Shown: positions 1-5,430 of the stretch, one piece after another
Numbering within the stretch: the first letter of the stretch is position 1
Layout of the letters: each line of letters opens with the position of its first letter
Source of the DNA: Alcaligenaceae bacterium
GTDB lineage: Bacteria > Pseudomonadota > Gammaproteobacteria > Burkholderiales > Burkholderiaceae
Reading direction: 5' to 3'
Length of the DNA: 5,430 bases
NCBI GenBank assembly: GCA_947372575.1
Contig: CANBUF010000163.1
Span: 1 to 5,430 of the forward strand
Notes under the pieces: model-generated
What the model was told of the DNA's origin: nothing
Database searches by the model: none
The model's input: only the letters and a program-made list of their open reading frames with translations
Position numbers and translations under genes: made by a program

Positions 1-1344
1 CAAGCCTTCAGGTTCGGGCGGTTGCATTTGTTGCAACATCTGCTGGTTGTAGTGATAACTGGCCAGTACGCCAAAGGCATGTGCCGCAGACTCGGGGGTG
101 CGAAAGGCTGGCGTCCCGACATCATCCATCCGGCGCCTCAGTGGACGCATACCGGCATCGCCCATGAAGCAGGTCATCACGGGCTTACGGGCACGCGGTG
201 CGATCTCGGTCAGTGCCGCAGTCACAGCATGCAGATCGGAGCGGGCATCGGGTGTGAGCAGAACCAGCACACCGTCGACCGCGGCGTCATCAAGCAAGCA
301 TTCAAGCAATGCACGCGTGCTCTGTGCCGTTAGGGGCAAATTGGTAATGACGGGATTTGAGGCGAGTGCGCCAGGTTCGAGCAAACTGCCCAGCACTTTA
401 CGCGTAGCGGGAGACAGTTCTGCCTTCAGAATGGGAGAACCCGAGGCAATCATATCCAGAGCCATTTGGGGCGGACCGCTCCCGTTGGACATTAGCGCCA
501 GTCTGCGACCTTTGGGACGCCGGGCGTAACCCAGCACCTTGAGTGCCGAGAACAGTTGCAAAAAATAGCTCACGCGCACGGCGCCCGCGCGACGCAGTAC
601 CGCATCAAAGGCTGCATCGGCTTGCACAGAGTCCTGCGCACGTCCGACTTTCAGGACGATCACTGGTTTAACGCTAGCAGCCGCACGCAGCGCGCTCATA
701 AATGCCCGACCAAAATCAATCTCTTCGAGATACAACACGATACTGTCCGTGCGTGGGTCTGTAGCAAGATACTCAAGCACTTGCGGCAGGCGCGTCACCG
801 CCTCATCACCCAGGGCGACGGCTGTCGAAAAACCCAGATGCACATCATCTGCCCAATCCATCAGCGCCGCTGCAATCCCTCGCGATTGCGCGACCACGGC
901 CAATCGACCATTGCGTGCCAGCGTTGGATATTGAGCGAAATTCAACCCTGCATGCGGTCGCTGCACGCCGGAGTTTGGCCCAAGCAAGGCACAGCCCTGC
1001 TCAAGCGCCCAGTCACGACAAATTTCGCGTGTGAAGTCAGGATCAGGATCCACCACATCGTGTGGCAACAGGATGACAGCACGCGGGCGCACCAGACCGA
1101 TCTGATGGAGCACTTCCGTTAAGCGGGGCGGTGCGATACAAACCAGCACCAGATCTACGCGCGCACCGGGCTCCACTCCCTGCAACGACTCGGGCAACGC
1201 AACGGGCTGGCCCGCCACACACTCGACGTGCGTGAAGCGACCGCGCAAGCTTGCTGGAACGGCACGCACGATCGGGATCGGACGATCAGCCACGACCAGC
1301 AGGCTGCGTGGCTCAAACAGGGGGTCAAAAGCGTGGCGCAACAT
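1..1344 (-). CDS. PatZ/Pat-like bifunctional acetate-CoA ligase family / GNAT N-acetyltransferase protein, N-terminal part only
   Basis: The frame is open from ATG at 1344-1342 to the left edge (448 codons, no stop), so the C-terminus is missing. Two in-frame TAG stops lie 18-24 nt upstream of the ATG, so no earlier start is available; the Shine-Dalgarno is weak (GAGAG, about 11 nt away). Visible parts are a Rossmann-type CoA-binding domain (about residues 5-130, ending in LLGPNSG at 120-126), a first succinyl-CoA-ligase-like domain (about 145-280, with AVVAQS at 149-154, ALGDE at 177-181 and VLKVGR at 230-235) and a second one (about 281-430, with LMSNGSG at 284-290 and SNPV at 329-332). From memory, the segments around LYLEE, LKVGR and MSNG and the ending near 415-440 line up with E. 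coli PatZ. PatZ-type proteins acetylate lysines, for example on acetyl-CoA synthetase. The ATP-grasp and GNAT domains that would prove this lie outside the window. The region of the catalytic phosphohistidine is shortened and has no His, so ADP-forming acyl-CoA synthetase activity is unlikely. Confidence 0.5.
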   Translation of the reverse strand, partial: MLRHAFDPLFEPRSLLVVADRPIPIVRAVPASLRGRFTHVECVAGQPVALPESLQGVEPGARVDLVLVCIAPPRLTEVLHQIGLVRPRAVILLPHDVVDPDPDFTREICRDWALEQGCALLGPNSGVQRPHAGLNFAQYPTLARNGRLAVVAQSRGIAAALMDWADDVHLGFSTAVALGDEAVTRLPQVLEYLATDPRTDSIVLYLEEIDFGRAFMSALRAAASVKPVIVLKVGRAQDSVQADAAFDAVLRRAGAVRVSYFLQLFSALKVLGYARRPKGRRLALMSNGSGPPQMALDMIASGSPILKAELSPATRKVLGSLLEPGALASNPVITNLPLTAQSTRALLECLLDDAAVDGVLVLLTPDARSDLHAVTAALTEIAPRARKPVMTCFMGDAGMRPLRRRMDDVGTPAFRTPESAAHAFGVLASYHYNQQMLQQMQPPEPEGL

Positions 1345-1447
1345 GATAGGTGGCGCTCTCTACTAAAATAGCTTCTATCTTAACAACTTACGTTTGCTGA
1401 AGACCAGATTTTCTTCAAACTCCCGGCACTGCCTCAGGAACTCTGTA
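1345..1447. promoter_or_regulatory. Divergent intergenic region between the PatZ-like gene and gltX
   Basis: These 103 bp must hold the starts of both divergent transcripts unless gltX is read from further upstream. An AT-rich patch at 1361-1385 contains TAAAAT (1364-1369), a possible -10 for gltX, and TATTTT on the other strand at 1370-1365, a possible -10 for the PatZ-like gene. I could not find a convincing -35 at normal spacing for either. A TTAACA at 1380-1385 resembles a -35 but has no good -10 downstream. The region call follows from gene orientation; the exact promoters are not resolved. Confidence 0.3.
1436..1440 (+). promoter_or_regulatory. gltX ribosome binding site
   Basis: AGGAA lies 7 nt before the ATG at 1448. 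This decides the gltX start: the frame is open for 18 more codons upstream, back to a TTG at 1394, but that TTG has no comparable site and its extension lies outside the conserved family N-terminus. Confidence 0.75.
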
Positions 1448-2851
1448 ATGAATGCACCCACCACTCCCGTACGCACACGCTTCGCGCCCTCCCCTACAGG
1501 TTTTTTGCATCTGGGCGGCGCGCGCACGGCCTTGTTTGCCTGGGCCTATGCCAGGCATTTTGGTGGCACCTTCATTTTGCGTGTCGAGGACACCGACCTC
1601 GAGCGTTCAACACCACAAGCCGTGCAAGCCATTCTGGATGGTATGGCCTGGCTGGGCCTGACGCCAGATGAGGGACCGTTCTACCAGATGCAGCACATGG
1701 ACCGCTACCGGGAGGTCATTGCATCGATGCTGGCTGCAGGCACCGCTTACCATTGCTACAGTTCACCCGCAGAAGTCGACGCGATGCGCGAACTCGCCAG
1801 ATCAAAGGGAGAAAAACCTCGCTACGACGGCACGTGGCGCCCCGAACCTGGCAAAACCCTGCCAGCCATTCCAGCAGACCGCAAGCCGGTTGTTCGCTTT
1901 AAAAGCCCGCAAGGCGGCGCAACAAGTTGGGTCGACATGGTCAAAGGACCCATCAGCTTTGACAATACCGAACTCGATGATCTGGTAATCGCCCGCCAGG
2001 ATGGCACCCCGACCTATAACTTCTGTGTCGTAGTCGACGACTGGGATATGCGTATCACCCATGTCTTGCGCGGTGATGACCATGTCAACAACACGCCTCG
2101 CCAGATCACGATTCTGCGCGCACTTGGCGCGCCGATTCCTGAATATGGTCATGTGCCTATGATTCTCGGTCCGGATGGCGATAAGCTCTCAAAGCGCCAT
2201 GGGGCCGTGAGCGTGATGGAATATGACTACGAGGGCTACCTGCCTGAAGCGATGGTTAACTATCTCGCGCGTCTGGGCTGGAGCCATGGCGATGATGAGC
2301 TTTTTTCGCGTGAGCAGCTCGTCAGCTGGTTTGATCCCCAGCACCTTTCAAAATCCGCAGCACAGTGGGATCCCAAAAAGCTGAACTGGGTCAATGCCCA
2401 CTATATCAAGCAGACCGACGATGCAGTGCTGGCGCAAGCCATTACCCCACGCATTGCCATCCGGGGCGGACAGACCTCACACATCGACCTGATTCAGGTA
2501 GTCAAACTGTTGAAGGATCGCGCTGAAACACTCGAACAGCTCGCAGACGGTGCCATGCTGTTTTGCGGGACTTTTCATCAGCCTGATGCAGATCTGGTTG
2601 CCCAGCACCTTACCGAAACCGCTCGTCATGCATTGCAAGATTTTGCTGTGCAGGCAGCAGACATCACCTGGACGCGCGAGGCGATCTCTGCACTGATTAA
2701 AACCATATTGGCCAGCCACACCCTAAAAATGCCACAGTTGGCGATTCCTCTGCGGGTCGCGGTCGCTGGCACCACGCATACTCCCGCGATTGATGCCGTG
2801 CTTGAAATCCTGGGCAAACAGACGGTCCTTGCAAGGCTGGCGGATATCTAA
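1448..2851 (+). CDS. gltX: Glutamyl-tRNA synthetase (GltX)
   Basis: This cytoplasmic class I aminoacyl-tRNA synthetase charges tRNA-Glu with glutamate using ATP; Glu-tRNA also feeds haem synthesis in many bacteria. The protein has 467 residues, close to the usual bacterial length of about 470. RFAPSPTG at 11-18 leads into the HIGH-type motif HLGG (21-24). RVEDTD is at 45-50, [13 protein letters not shown] at 207-219 and the KMSKS-type motif KLSKRHG at 246-252, with [18 protein letters not shown] before the catalytic core closes. The C-terminal helical anticodon-binding half is complete and ends with the family-typical PLRVAVAGT...TPAIDAVL. In the SWIM-like zinc site of E. coli GluRS the pattern is CxC...CxH; here only the first Cys (103) is kept, the second being Ser105 and the later Cys replaced in YDGTW, so zinc is probably not bound. 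The gene is monocistronic here: divergent from the PatZ-like gene and convergent with the lipoprotein gene. It ends in TAA. Confidence 0.98.
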   Translation: MNAPTTPVRTRFAPSPTGFLHLGGARTALFAWAYARHFGGTFILRVEDTDLERSTPQAVQAILDGMAWLGLTPDEGPFYQMQHMDRYREVIASMLAAGTAYHCYSSPAEVDAMRELARSKGEKPRYDGTWRPEPGKTLPAIPADRKPVVRFKSPQGGATSWVDMVKGPISFDNTELDDLVIARQDGTPTYNFCVVVDDWDMRITHVLRGDDHVNNTPRQITILRALGAPIPEYGHVPMILGPDGDKLSKRHGAVSVMEYDYEGYLPEAMVNYLARLGWSHGDDELFSREQLVSWFDPQHLSKSAAQWDPKKLNWVNAHYIKQTDDAVLAQAITPRIAIRGGQTSHIDLIQVVKLLKDRAETLEQLADGAMLFCGTFHQPDADLVAQHLTETARHALQDFAVQAADITWTREAISALIKTILASHTLKMPQLAIPLRVAVAGTTHTPAIDAVLEILGKQTVLARLADI

Positions 2852-2877
2852 ACTGAAAGCCAGCAAGAGGGGCCGAC

Positions 2878-3423
2878 TTACAGCAAGCGGAAGCTATCCT
2901 GTACTTTTTTAGCAAACATGCTGCGGCTGCCAGCACGATCCTCGCGATATGTCAGGCGCGAGGCGTCGATTTTTTCGACCATGTAGGTTGTTGAGTAAAT
3001 CGGGTCGTTAAAGTCGATCAGTTCGCCATTGGATTTGCTCACGCGAGTGATGAGCTTGCCAGCTGGAGCCTCCCAGCAACCTGTTTCTCGCAGCTCAGAA
3101 CGGATATTGCGTCCCTGCTTGACGCGAGTCTGCTGGCGCAGCGTACCATCGGCTTTGAGCGTCAGCAAAGTCTGGATTTCACCCGCAACGCCGTTTTGCT
3201 TGCTGACCAGATACCAGGTGCCAACCAATGGCTGATTCGAGGCCACCGGGACGCATGTGGGTGCCACGGCACCGCTTGGAGCTGGTACCACAGGCGCATC
3301 ACTGGGACGGGGCAAGCCACAGGCAGTCAGCAGCACTAACAATAAGAGTACCCACCCGCGACGCACATTACGTGCAATCCCTGCTAATTCATGCACCGCA
3401 TTACCAAGTACCTCTACAAACAT
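2878..3423 (-). CDS. Small predicted lipoprotein of unknown function
   Basis: This is a 181-codon frame ending in TAA. It has a lipoprotein signal: arginines at 18, 21 and 22, a hydrophobic stretch at 24-33 rich in Leu/Val, and the lipobox LTAC with the lipidated Cys at 35. Gly follows the Cys, with no Asp at +2, so outer-membrane sorting by Lol is expected. A Pro/Ala/Ser-rich linker (37-62) leads to a compact domain at about 65-177 with PLVGTWYLV (65-73), an LTLKADGTLR strand-turn (87-96) and GCWE (115-118). The "GTW...LKADGTL" pattern resembles small lipocalin-like beta-barrel domains, but that is a loose impression. Cys57 and Cys116 could pair in the periplasm. The ATG at 3423 has GGAG 5 nt upstream. 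A GTG at 3366-3364 (residue 20) would give a more typical short signal peptide and has AGGGA about 11 nt upstream, so the start is not certain. I do not recognise the family. Confidence 0.75.
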   Translation of the reverse strand: MFVEVLGNAVHELAGIARNVRRGWVLLLLVLLTACGLPRPSDAPVVPAPSGAVAPTCVPVASNQPLVGTWYLVSKQNGVAGEIQTLLTLKADGTLRQQTRVKQGRNIRSELRETGCWEAPAGKLITRVSKSNGELIDFNDPIYSTTYMVEKIDASRLTYREDRAGSRSMFAKKVQDSFRLL

Positions 3424-3662
3424 TACAACTCCAGAATTTTCGATAAAACGAACAAATCAAATTTAATACCTACATATTGCAGTAAATCCACCAACTCGCC
3501 ACGACAATCTGCATGCGAAGGACTGGCCGGACAACACTTGTTGGCTTTTACACCACACTCTTGCCACAAATGCCAGCCAGTGCAGACACAAACAGGGCTG
3601 AGCCTGACAGAGGCGAATCCGCGTACTGTGGGGCTGAAACACGCCACAAGGCACCAGACCAC
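3423..3662 (-). CDS. Doubtful small cysteine-rich reading frame (79 codons)
   Basis: The frame opens at GTG (3662-3660) and ends in TAA at 3425-3423, which overlaps the lipoprotein ATG by one base (TAATG), an arrangement typical of translationally coupled genes. The predicted product is unusually rich in Cys (9 of 79), including CVC, CC and single Cys between residues 25 and 55, with a more ordinary hydrophobic C-terminal end. There is no good ribosome site at the GTG, no recognisable domain and no clear codon bias. The frame sits where the lipoprotein promoter would be expected. It could be a real small coupled gene, the decayed end of an old gene, or chance; chance is the most likely. Confidence 0.18.
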   Translation of the reverse strand: MVWCLVACFSPTVRGFASVRLSPVCVCTGWHLWQECGVKANKCCPASPSHADCRGELVDLLQYVGIKFDLFVLSKILEL

Positions 3663-3701
3663 TGGCGAATACTCACTGATGCCTGACTAGGGATAACGAT
3701 T

Positions 3702-3713
3702 AAAAAATATTAT
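3702..3713 (+). promoter_or_regulatory. Candidate UP element of the nrdA promoter
   Basis: AAAAAATATTAT matches the distal UP-element pattern AAAWWTWTTTT with one mismatch when read from 3703. If transcription starts near 3760, as the -10 suggests, this segment falls at about -57 to -47, where the alpha subunit C-terminal domain of RNA polymerase binds UP elements. The position agrees well, but A/T tracts are common, so this remains a candidate. Confidence 0.4.
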
Positions 3714-3724
3714 GCGATTAAGTA

Positions 3725-3753
3725 TTGCCCGCAACTCGCCAAACCACTAGAAT
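3725..3753 (+). promoter_or_regulatory. Candidate sigma-70 promoter of nrdA
   Basis: The -35 is TTGCCC (3725-3730, 4 of 6 to TTGACA) and the -10 is TAGAAT (3748-3753, 5 of 6 to TATAAT), with the ideal 17-bp spacing. The predicted start is near 3760, giving a leader of about 150 nt before the nrdA ATG. An A/T tract lies upstream, and a NrdR-like box covers the -10. Agreement of spacing, UP tract and operator position makes this the most likely nrdA promoter. Confidence 0.6.
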
Positions 3754-3759
3754 TAGTGC
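3744..3759 (+). promoter_or_regulatory. NrdR box 1 (overlaps the nrdA -10)
   Basis: The palindrome CACTA-GAAT-TAGTG (3745-3758) has exact half-sites at the spacing of the NrdR consensus ACACTATATATAGTGT. NrdR is the ATP-cone/zinc-ribbon repressor of ribonucleotide reductase genes in most bacteria. The site covers the -10 hexamer, so bound NrdR would block RNA polymerase. Together with the second box 31 bp downstream, this is the standard paired-box layout. Confidence 0.75.
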
Positions 3760-3774
3760 CAGACAAAGATAAAT

Positions 3775-3790
3775 ACACCATATGTAGTAG
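3775..3790 (+). promoter_or_regulatory. NrdR box 2
   Basis: ACACCATATGTAGTAG agrees with the NrdR consensus (ACACWATATATWGTGT) at 12 of 16 positions, with a strong left half and a weaker right half. It starts 31 bp after box 1, about three helical turns, so both sites face the same side of the DNA as in known NrdR-controlled promoters. It lies downstream of the predicted transcription start. Confidence 0.65.
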
Positions 3791-3870
3791 TGAAGACCAG
3801 AATATTCAGCCTCAACTGTGGGGCGTGAATAGACCGGCTGATCTGCTAACGACATACAAAACACCTTTTA

Positions 3871-3892
3871 AAACATGGTTTGTGCCATGTTT
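3871..3892 (+). promoter_or_regulatory. Leader hairpin just upstream of the nrdA ribosome binding site
   Basis: AAACATGG (3871-3878) and CCATGTTT (3885-3892) form a perfect 8-bp inverted repeat around the 6-nt loop TTTGTG. The stem ends 7 nt before the Shine-Dalgarno AGGAG. It lacks the GC-rich stem and long U-tract of a standard intrinsic terminator. It may affect ribosome access or mRNA stability, or it may be a DNA dyad bound by a regulator; the sequence alone does not say which. Confidence 0.4.
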
Positions 3893-3899
3893 ATCCTGC

Positions 3900-3904
3900 A
3901 GGAG
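3900..3904 (+). promoter_or_regulatory. nrdA ribosome binding site
   Basis: AGGAG lies 5 nt before the ATG at 3910 and supports that start over the second in-frame ATG at codon 8. Confidence 0.8.
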
Positions 3905-3909
3905 CCTCA

Positions 3910-5430
3910 ATGCAAACTTCTACCGCCAATATGCTGCGCCAAGACGCAGCACCCCATTTCCCCGCTTCAGATACCCCAATCACTGAAACAGTGTGGACGC
4001 AGTACCACATCATCCGTCGCAACGGTTCTGTCGTAAATTTCGAGCCTAGCAAGATTGGGATCGCCATGACAAAGGCATTTCTGGCAGTCAATGGCGGCCA
4101 AGGCGCTGCCTCCGCTTGCGTGCGCGAAATCGTTGACACGCTGACTCGCCAGGTTGTTTCCGCACTGGTGCGCAGCCGCCCGAATGGTGGCACCTTCCAT
4201 ATCGAAGACGTCCAGGATGCGGTTGAGCTGTCTCTGATGCGCTCAGGCGAGCATGACGTCGCACGCTCCTATGTGCTGTATCGCGAGCGTCGTTCACAAG
4301 AGCGTGCCAGTGCCAACATTGACCAGGCTCCTGTTGAGGCAAGCACCCTGCATGTGGTTGAAAACGGCGTACGCAAACCGCTGGATCTGGCAAAACTGAA
4401 GCACACCATTGAATCTGCCGGCTTTGGACTTGGCGAATTTGTCGACTCCGCAGCGATCCAAAGAGAAACCCTTAAGAACCTGTATGACGGCGTACCCGTC
4501 GATGAAGTCTACAAGTCTGCGATTCTGTCAGCGCGTGCTATGGTCGAAAACGATCCAGCCTACAGTAAAGTCACCGCGCGCCTGCTCCTGCACACGATTC
4601 GCAAAGAAGTTCTCAGCGAAGAAGTCTCGCAAGAAGACATGACGACACGCTATGCAACGTACTTTCCAACCTTCATCAAACGCGGTGTCGAAGGCGGCCT
4701 GCTCAACTCCGAGCTTTCCCGTTTTGACCTGCCACGTCTCGCAGCCGCACTGGATGCTAGCCGCGACCTGCAATTTGACTATCTGGGTTTGCAAACACTT
4801 TACGACCGCTACTTCCTGCACCTGCGTGGTCAGCGCATCGAGTTACCCCAAGTATTCTTCATGCGTGTCGCAATGGGTCTGGCCATCGCCGAAATCGATC
4901 GCGAAGCACGTGCCATCGAGTTCTATCAAATCCTGTCATCGTTTGACTTCATGAGTTCGACACCGACGTTGTTCAACGCCGGCACACTGCACTCACAGTT
5001 ATCCTCGTGCTATCTGTCGACCGTCTCGGACAACCTCGATGGCATTTACGAAGCAATCAAAGAAAATGCACTGCTTGCAAAATATGCAGGCGGCCTGGGC
5101 AATGACTGGACGCCCGTACGCGCCATGCGCAGCCACATCAAAGGCACCAACGGCGAAAGTCAGGGTGTTGTGCCTTTCCTGAAGGTCGTCAACGACACGG
5201 CAGTCGCCGTGAACCAGGGTGGCAAACGCAAGGGCGCAGTCTGCTGCTACCTTGAATCGTGGCACCTCGACATCGAAGAGTTCCTCGACTTGCGCAAAAA
5301 CACTGGCGACGAGCGTCGTCGCACGCATGACATGAATACCGCGAACTGGATTCCCGATTTGTTCATGAAGCGTGTCATCGAAGGTGGCGACTGGACACTC
5401 TTCTCACCATCGGATTGCCCAGACTTACAC
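3910..5430 (+). CDS. nrdA: Class I ribonucleoside-diphosphate reductase alpha subunit (NrdA), N-terminal 507 residues
   Basis: NrdA, with the radical-bearing beta subunit NrdB, reduces ribonucleoside diphosphates to deoxyribonucleotides for DNA synthesis. The frame runs off the right edge without a stop. An ATP-cone at about residues 30-125 (HIIRRNG...NFEPSKI, closing with VQDAVE and YVLYR) is the allosteric activity site. A second, diverged ATP-cone-like unit follows at about 147-234 (VVENG...LDLAKLK through RLLLHTIRKEV). The reductase core begins after it: STPTLFNAG at 350-358, SSC with Cys367 matching the first redox Cys (225) of E. coli NrdA, and NQGGKRKGA (435-443) matching specificity loop 2. 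The shift of about 142 residues from E. coli fits one extra ATP-cone, as in Pseudomonas aeruginosa NrdA (over 950 residues). The active-site Cys, second redox Cys and C-terminal Cys pair lie outside the window. The paired NrdR boxes upstream fit its role. Confidence 0.97.
   Translation, partial: MQTSTANMLRQDAAPHFPASDTPITETVWTQYHIIRRNGSVVNFEPSKIGIAMTKAFLAVNGGQGAASACVREIVDTLTRQVVSALVRSRPNGGTFHIEDVQDAVELSLMRSGEHDVARSYVLYRERRSQERASANIDQAPVEASTLHVVENGVRKPLDLAKLKHTIESAGFGLGEFVDSAAIQRETLKNLYDGVPVDEVYKSAILSARAMVENDPAYSKVTARLLLHTIRKEVLSEEVSQEDMTTRYATYFPTFIKRGVEGGLLNSELSRFDLPRLAAALDASRDLQFDYLGLQTLYDRYFLHLRGQRIELPQVFFMRVAMGLAIAEIDREARAIEFYQILSSFDFMSSTPTLFNAGTLHSQLSSCYLSTVSDNLDGIYEAIKENALLAKYAGGLGNDWTPVRAMRSHIKGTNGESQGVVPFLKVVNDTAVAVNQGGKRKGAVCCYLESWHLDIEEFLDLRKNTGDERRRTHDMNTANWIPDLFMKRVIEGGDWTLFSPSDCPDLH

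Larger units (their letters stand above)
3424..3909. other. 486-bp intergenic stretch between lipoprotein gene and nrdA
   Basis: Apart from the doubtful small frame at 3423-3662, the left part (about 3480-3690) shows no gene, tRNA-like fold or strong terminator that I can support. The segment at 3436-3480 is AT-rich and is the natural place for the lipoprotein promoter, though no clean -35/-10 pair stands out. The right part, from about 3697, is the nrdA control region: two direct copies of CGATTAA (3697-3703 and 3715-3721), an A/T tract, the promoter, two NrdR-like boxes and a long leader with a hairpin. Confidence 0.7.

Noticed and set aside
22..1122. Several plus-strand open frames across the PatZ-like gene
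   Set aside because: They lie antisense to a long frame with clear domain motifs, and their translations are low-complexity with no recognisable features.
1394..1447. 18-codon N-terminal extension of gltX from a TTG start
   Set aside because: No ribosome site at the TTG, while AGGAA sits 7 nt before ATG 1448, where the conserved family N-terminus begins.
2836..2864. Inverted repeat GCTGGC/GCCAGC at the convergent gltX/lipoprotein gene ends, as a bidirectional terminator
   Set aside because: Only a 6-bp stem with a 17-nt loop and no T-tract on either side.
1802..2936. Minus-strand open frames inside gltX and across its 3' end
   Set aside because: Shadows of the well-supported gltX frame, with no independent start signals or motifs.
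3529..3551. CAACA-CT-TGTTG dyad followed by TTTT as a terminator
   Set aside because: A 5-bp stem with a 2-nt centre is too short, the T-run is only four bases, and no gene ends there.
3756..3986. Plus-strand frame of 76 codons reaching into nrdA
   Set aside because: It overlaps the NrdR boxes and leader, and its end reads nrdA in the wrong frame; no ribosome site.
4088..5328. Minus-strand and alternative-frame open frames within nrdA
   Set aside because: Shadows of the continuous nrdA frame, which carries the ATP-cone and reductase motifs throughout.
1..5430. Mobile elements, CRISPR arrays, toxin-antitoxin pairs or defence genes
   Set aside because: No transposase, terminal repeats, repeat-spacer pattern or matching protein motifs were found on either strand; the content is housekeeping.

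Overview
The window looks like ordinary chromosome from a betaproteobacterium, most likely order Burkholderiales and possibly an Alcaligenaceae-type genome. This rests on three things: the character of the glutamyl-tRNA synthetase, a large ribonucleotide reductase alpha chain with a doubled ATP-cone, and a PatZ-type acyl-CoA-ligase-like protein whose N-terminus resembles what I recall from that order. Base composition is moderately GC-rich. The placement is made from memory of these families, not from a search. I see no mobile element, phage gene, CRISPR array, tRNA or rRNA.

Layout. (1) Minus strand, 1-1344: the first 448 codons of a PatZ/Pat-like protein (acetate-CoA ligase family fused to a GNAT acetyltransferase in known members), cut by the left edge. 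(2) Plus strand, 1448-2851: complete gltX, glutamyl-tRNA synthetase, divergent from the first gene across about 100 bp. (3) Minus strand, 2878-3423: a small lipoprotein of unknown function, convergent with gltX across 26 bp. (4) 3424-3909: a 486-bp stretch. Its left half contains only a doubtful small cysteine-rich reading frame that would overlap the lipoprotein start. Its right half is the control region of the next gene. (5) Plus strand, 3910 to the right edge: the first 507 codons of nrdA, class I ribonucleoside-diphosphate reductase alpha chain.

The best-supported regulatory structure is the nrdA control region. It has an AT-rich UP-like element, a -35/-10 pair with 17-bp spacing, and two NrdR-box-like palindromes whose starts are exactly 31 bp (about three helical turns) apart. 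The first box lies on top of the -10 hexamer. This is the arrangement expected for NrdR repression of a class I reductase. A leader of about 150 nt follows, carrying a perfect 8-bp hairpin just before the ribosome binding site.

The genes do not form one pathway. They are neighbouring housekeeping units: translation (gltX), DNA precursor synthesis (nrdA), probable acetylation/acyl-CoA sensing (PatZ-like) and an envelope lipoprotein. I found no clear undescribed system. The items most worth a second look are the nrdA leader hairpin, the shortened phosphohistidine loop in the PatZ-like protein and the doubtful small frame at 3423-3662.
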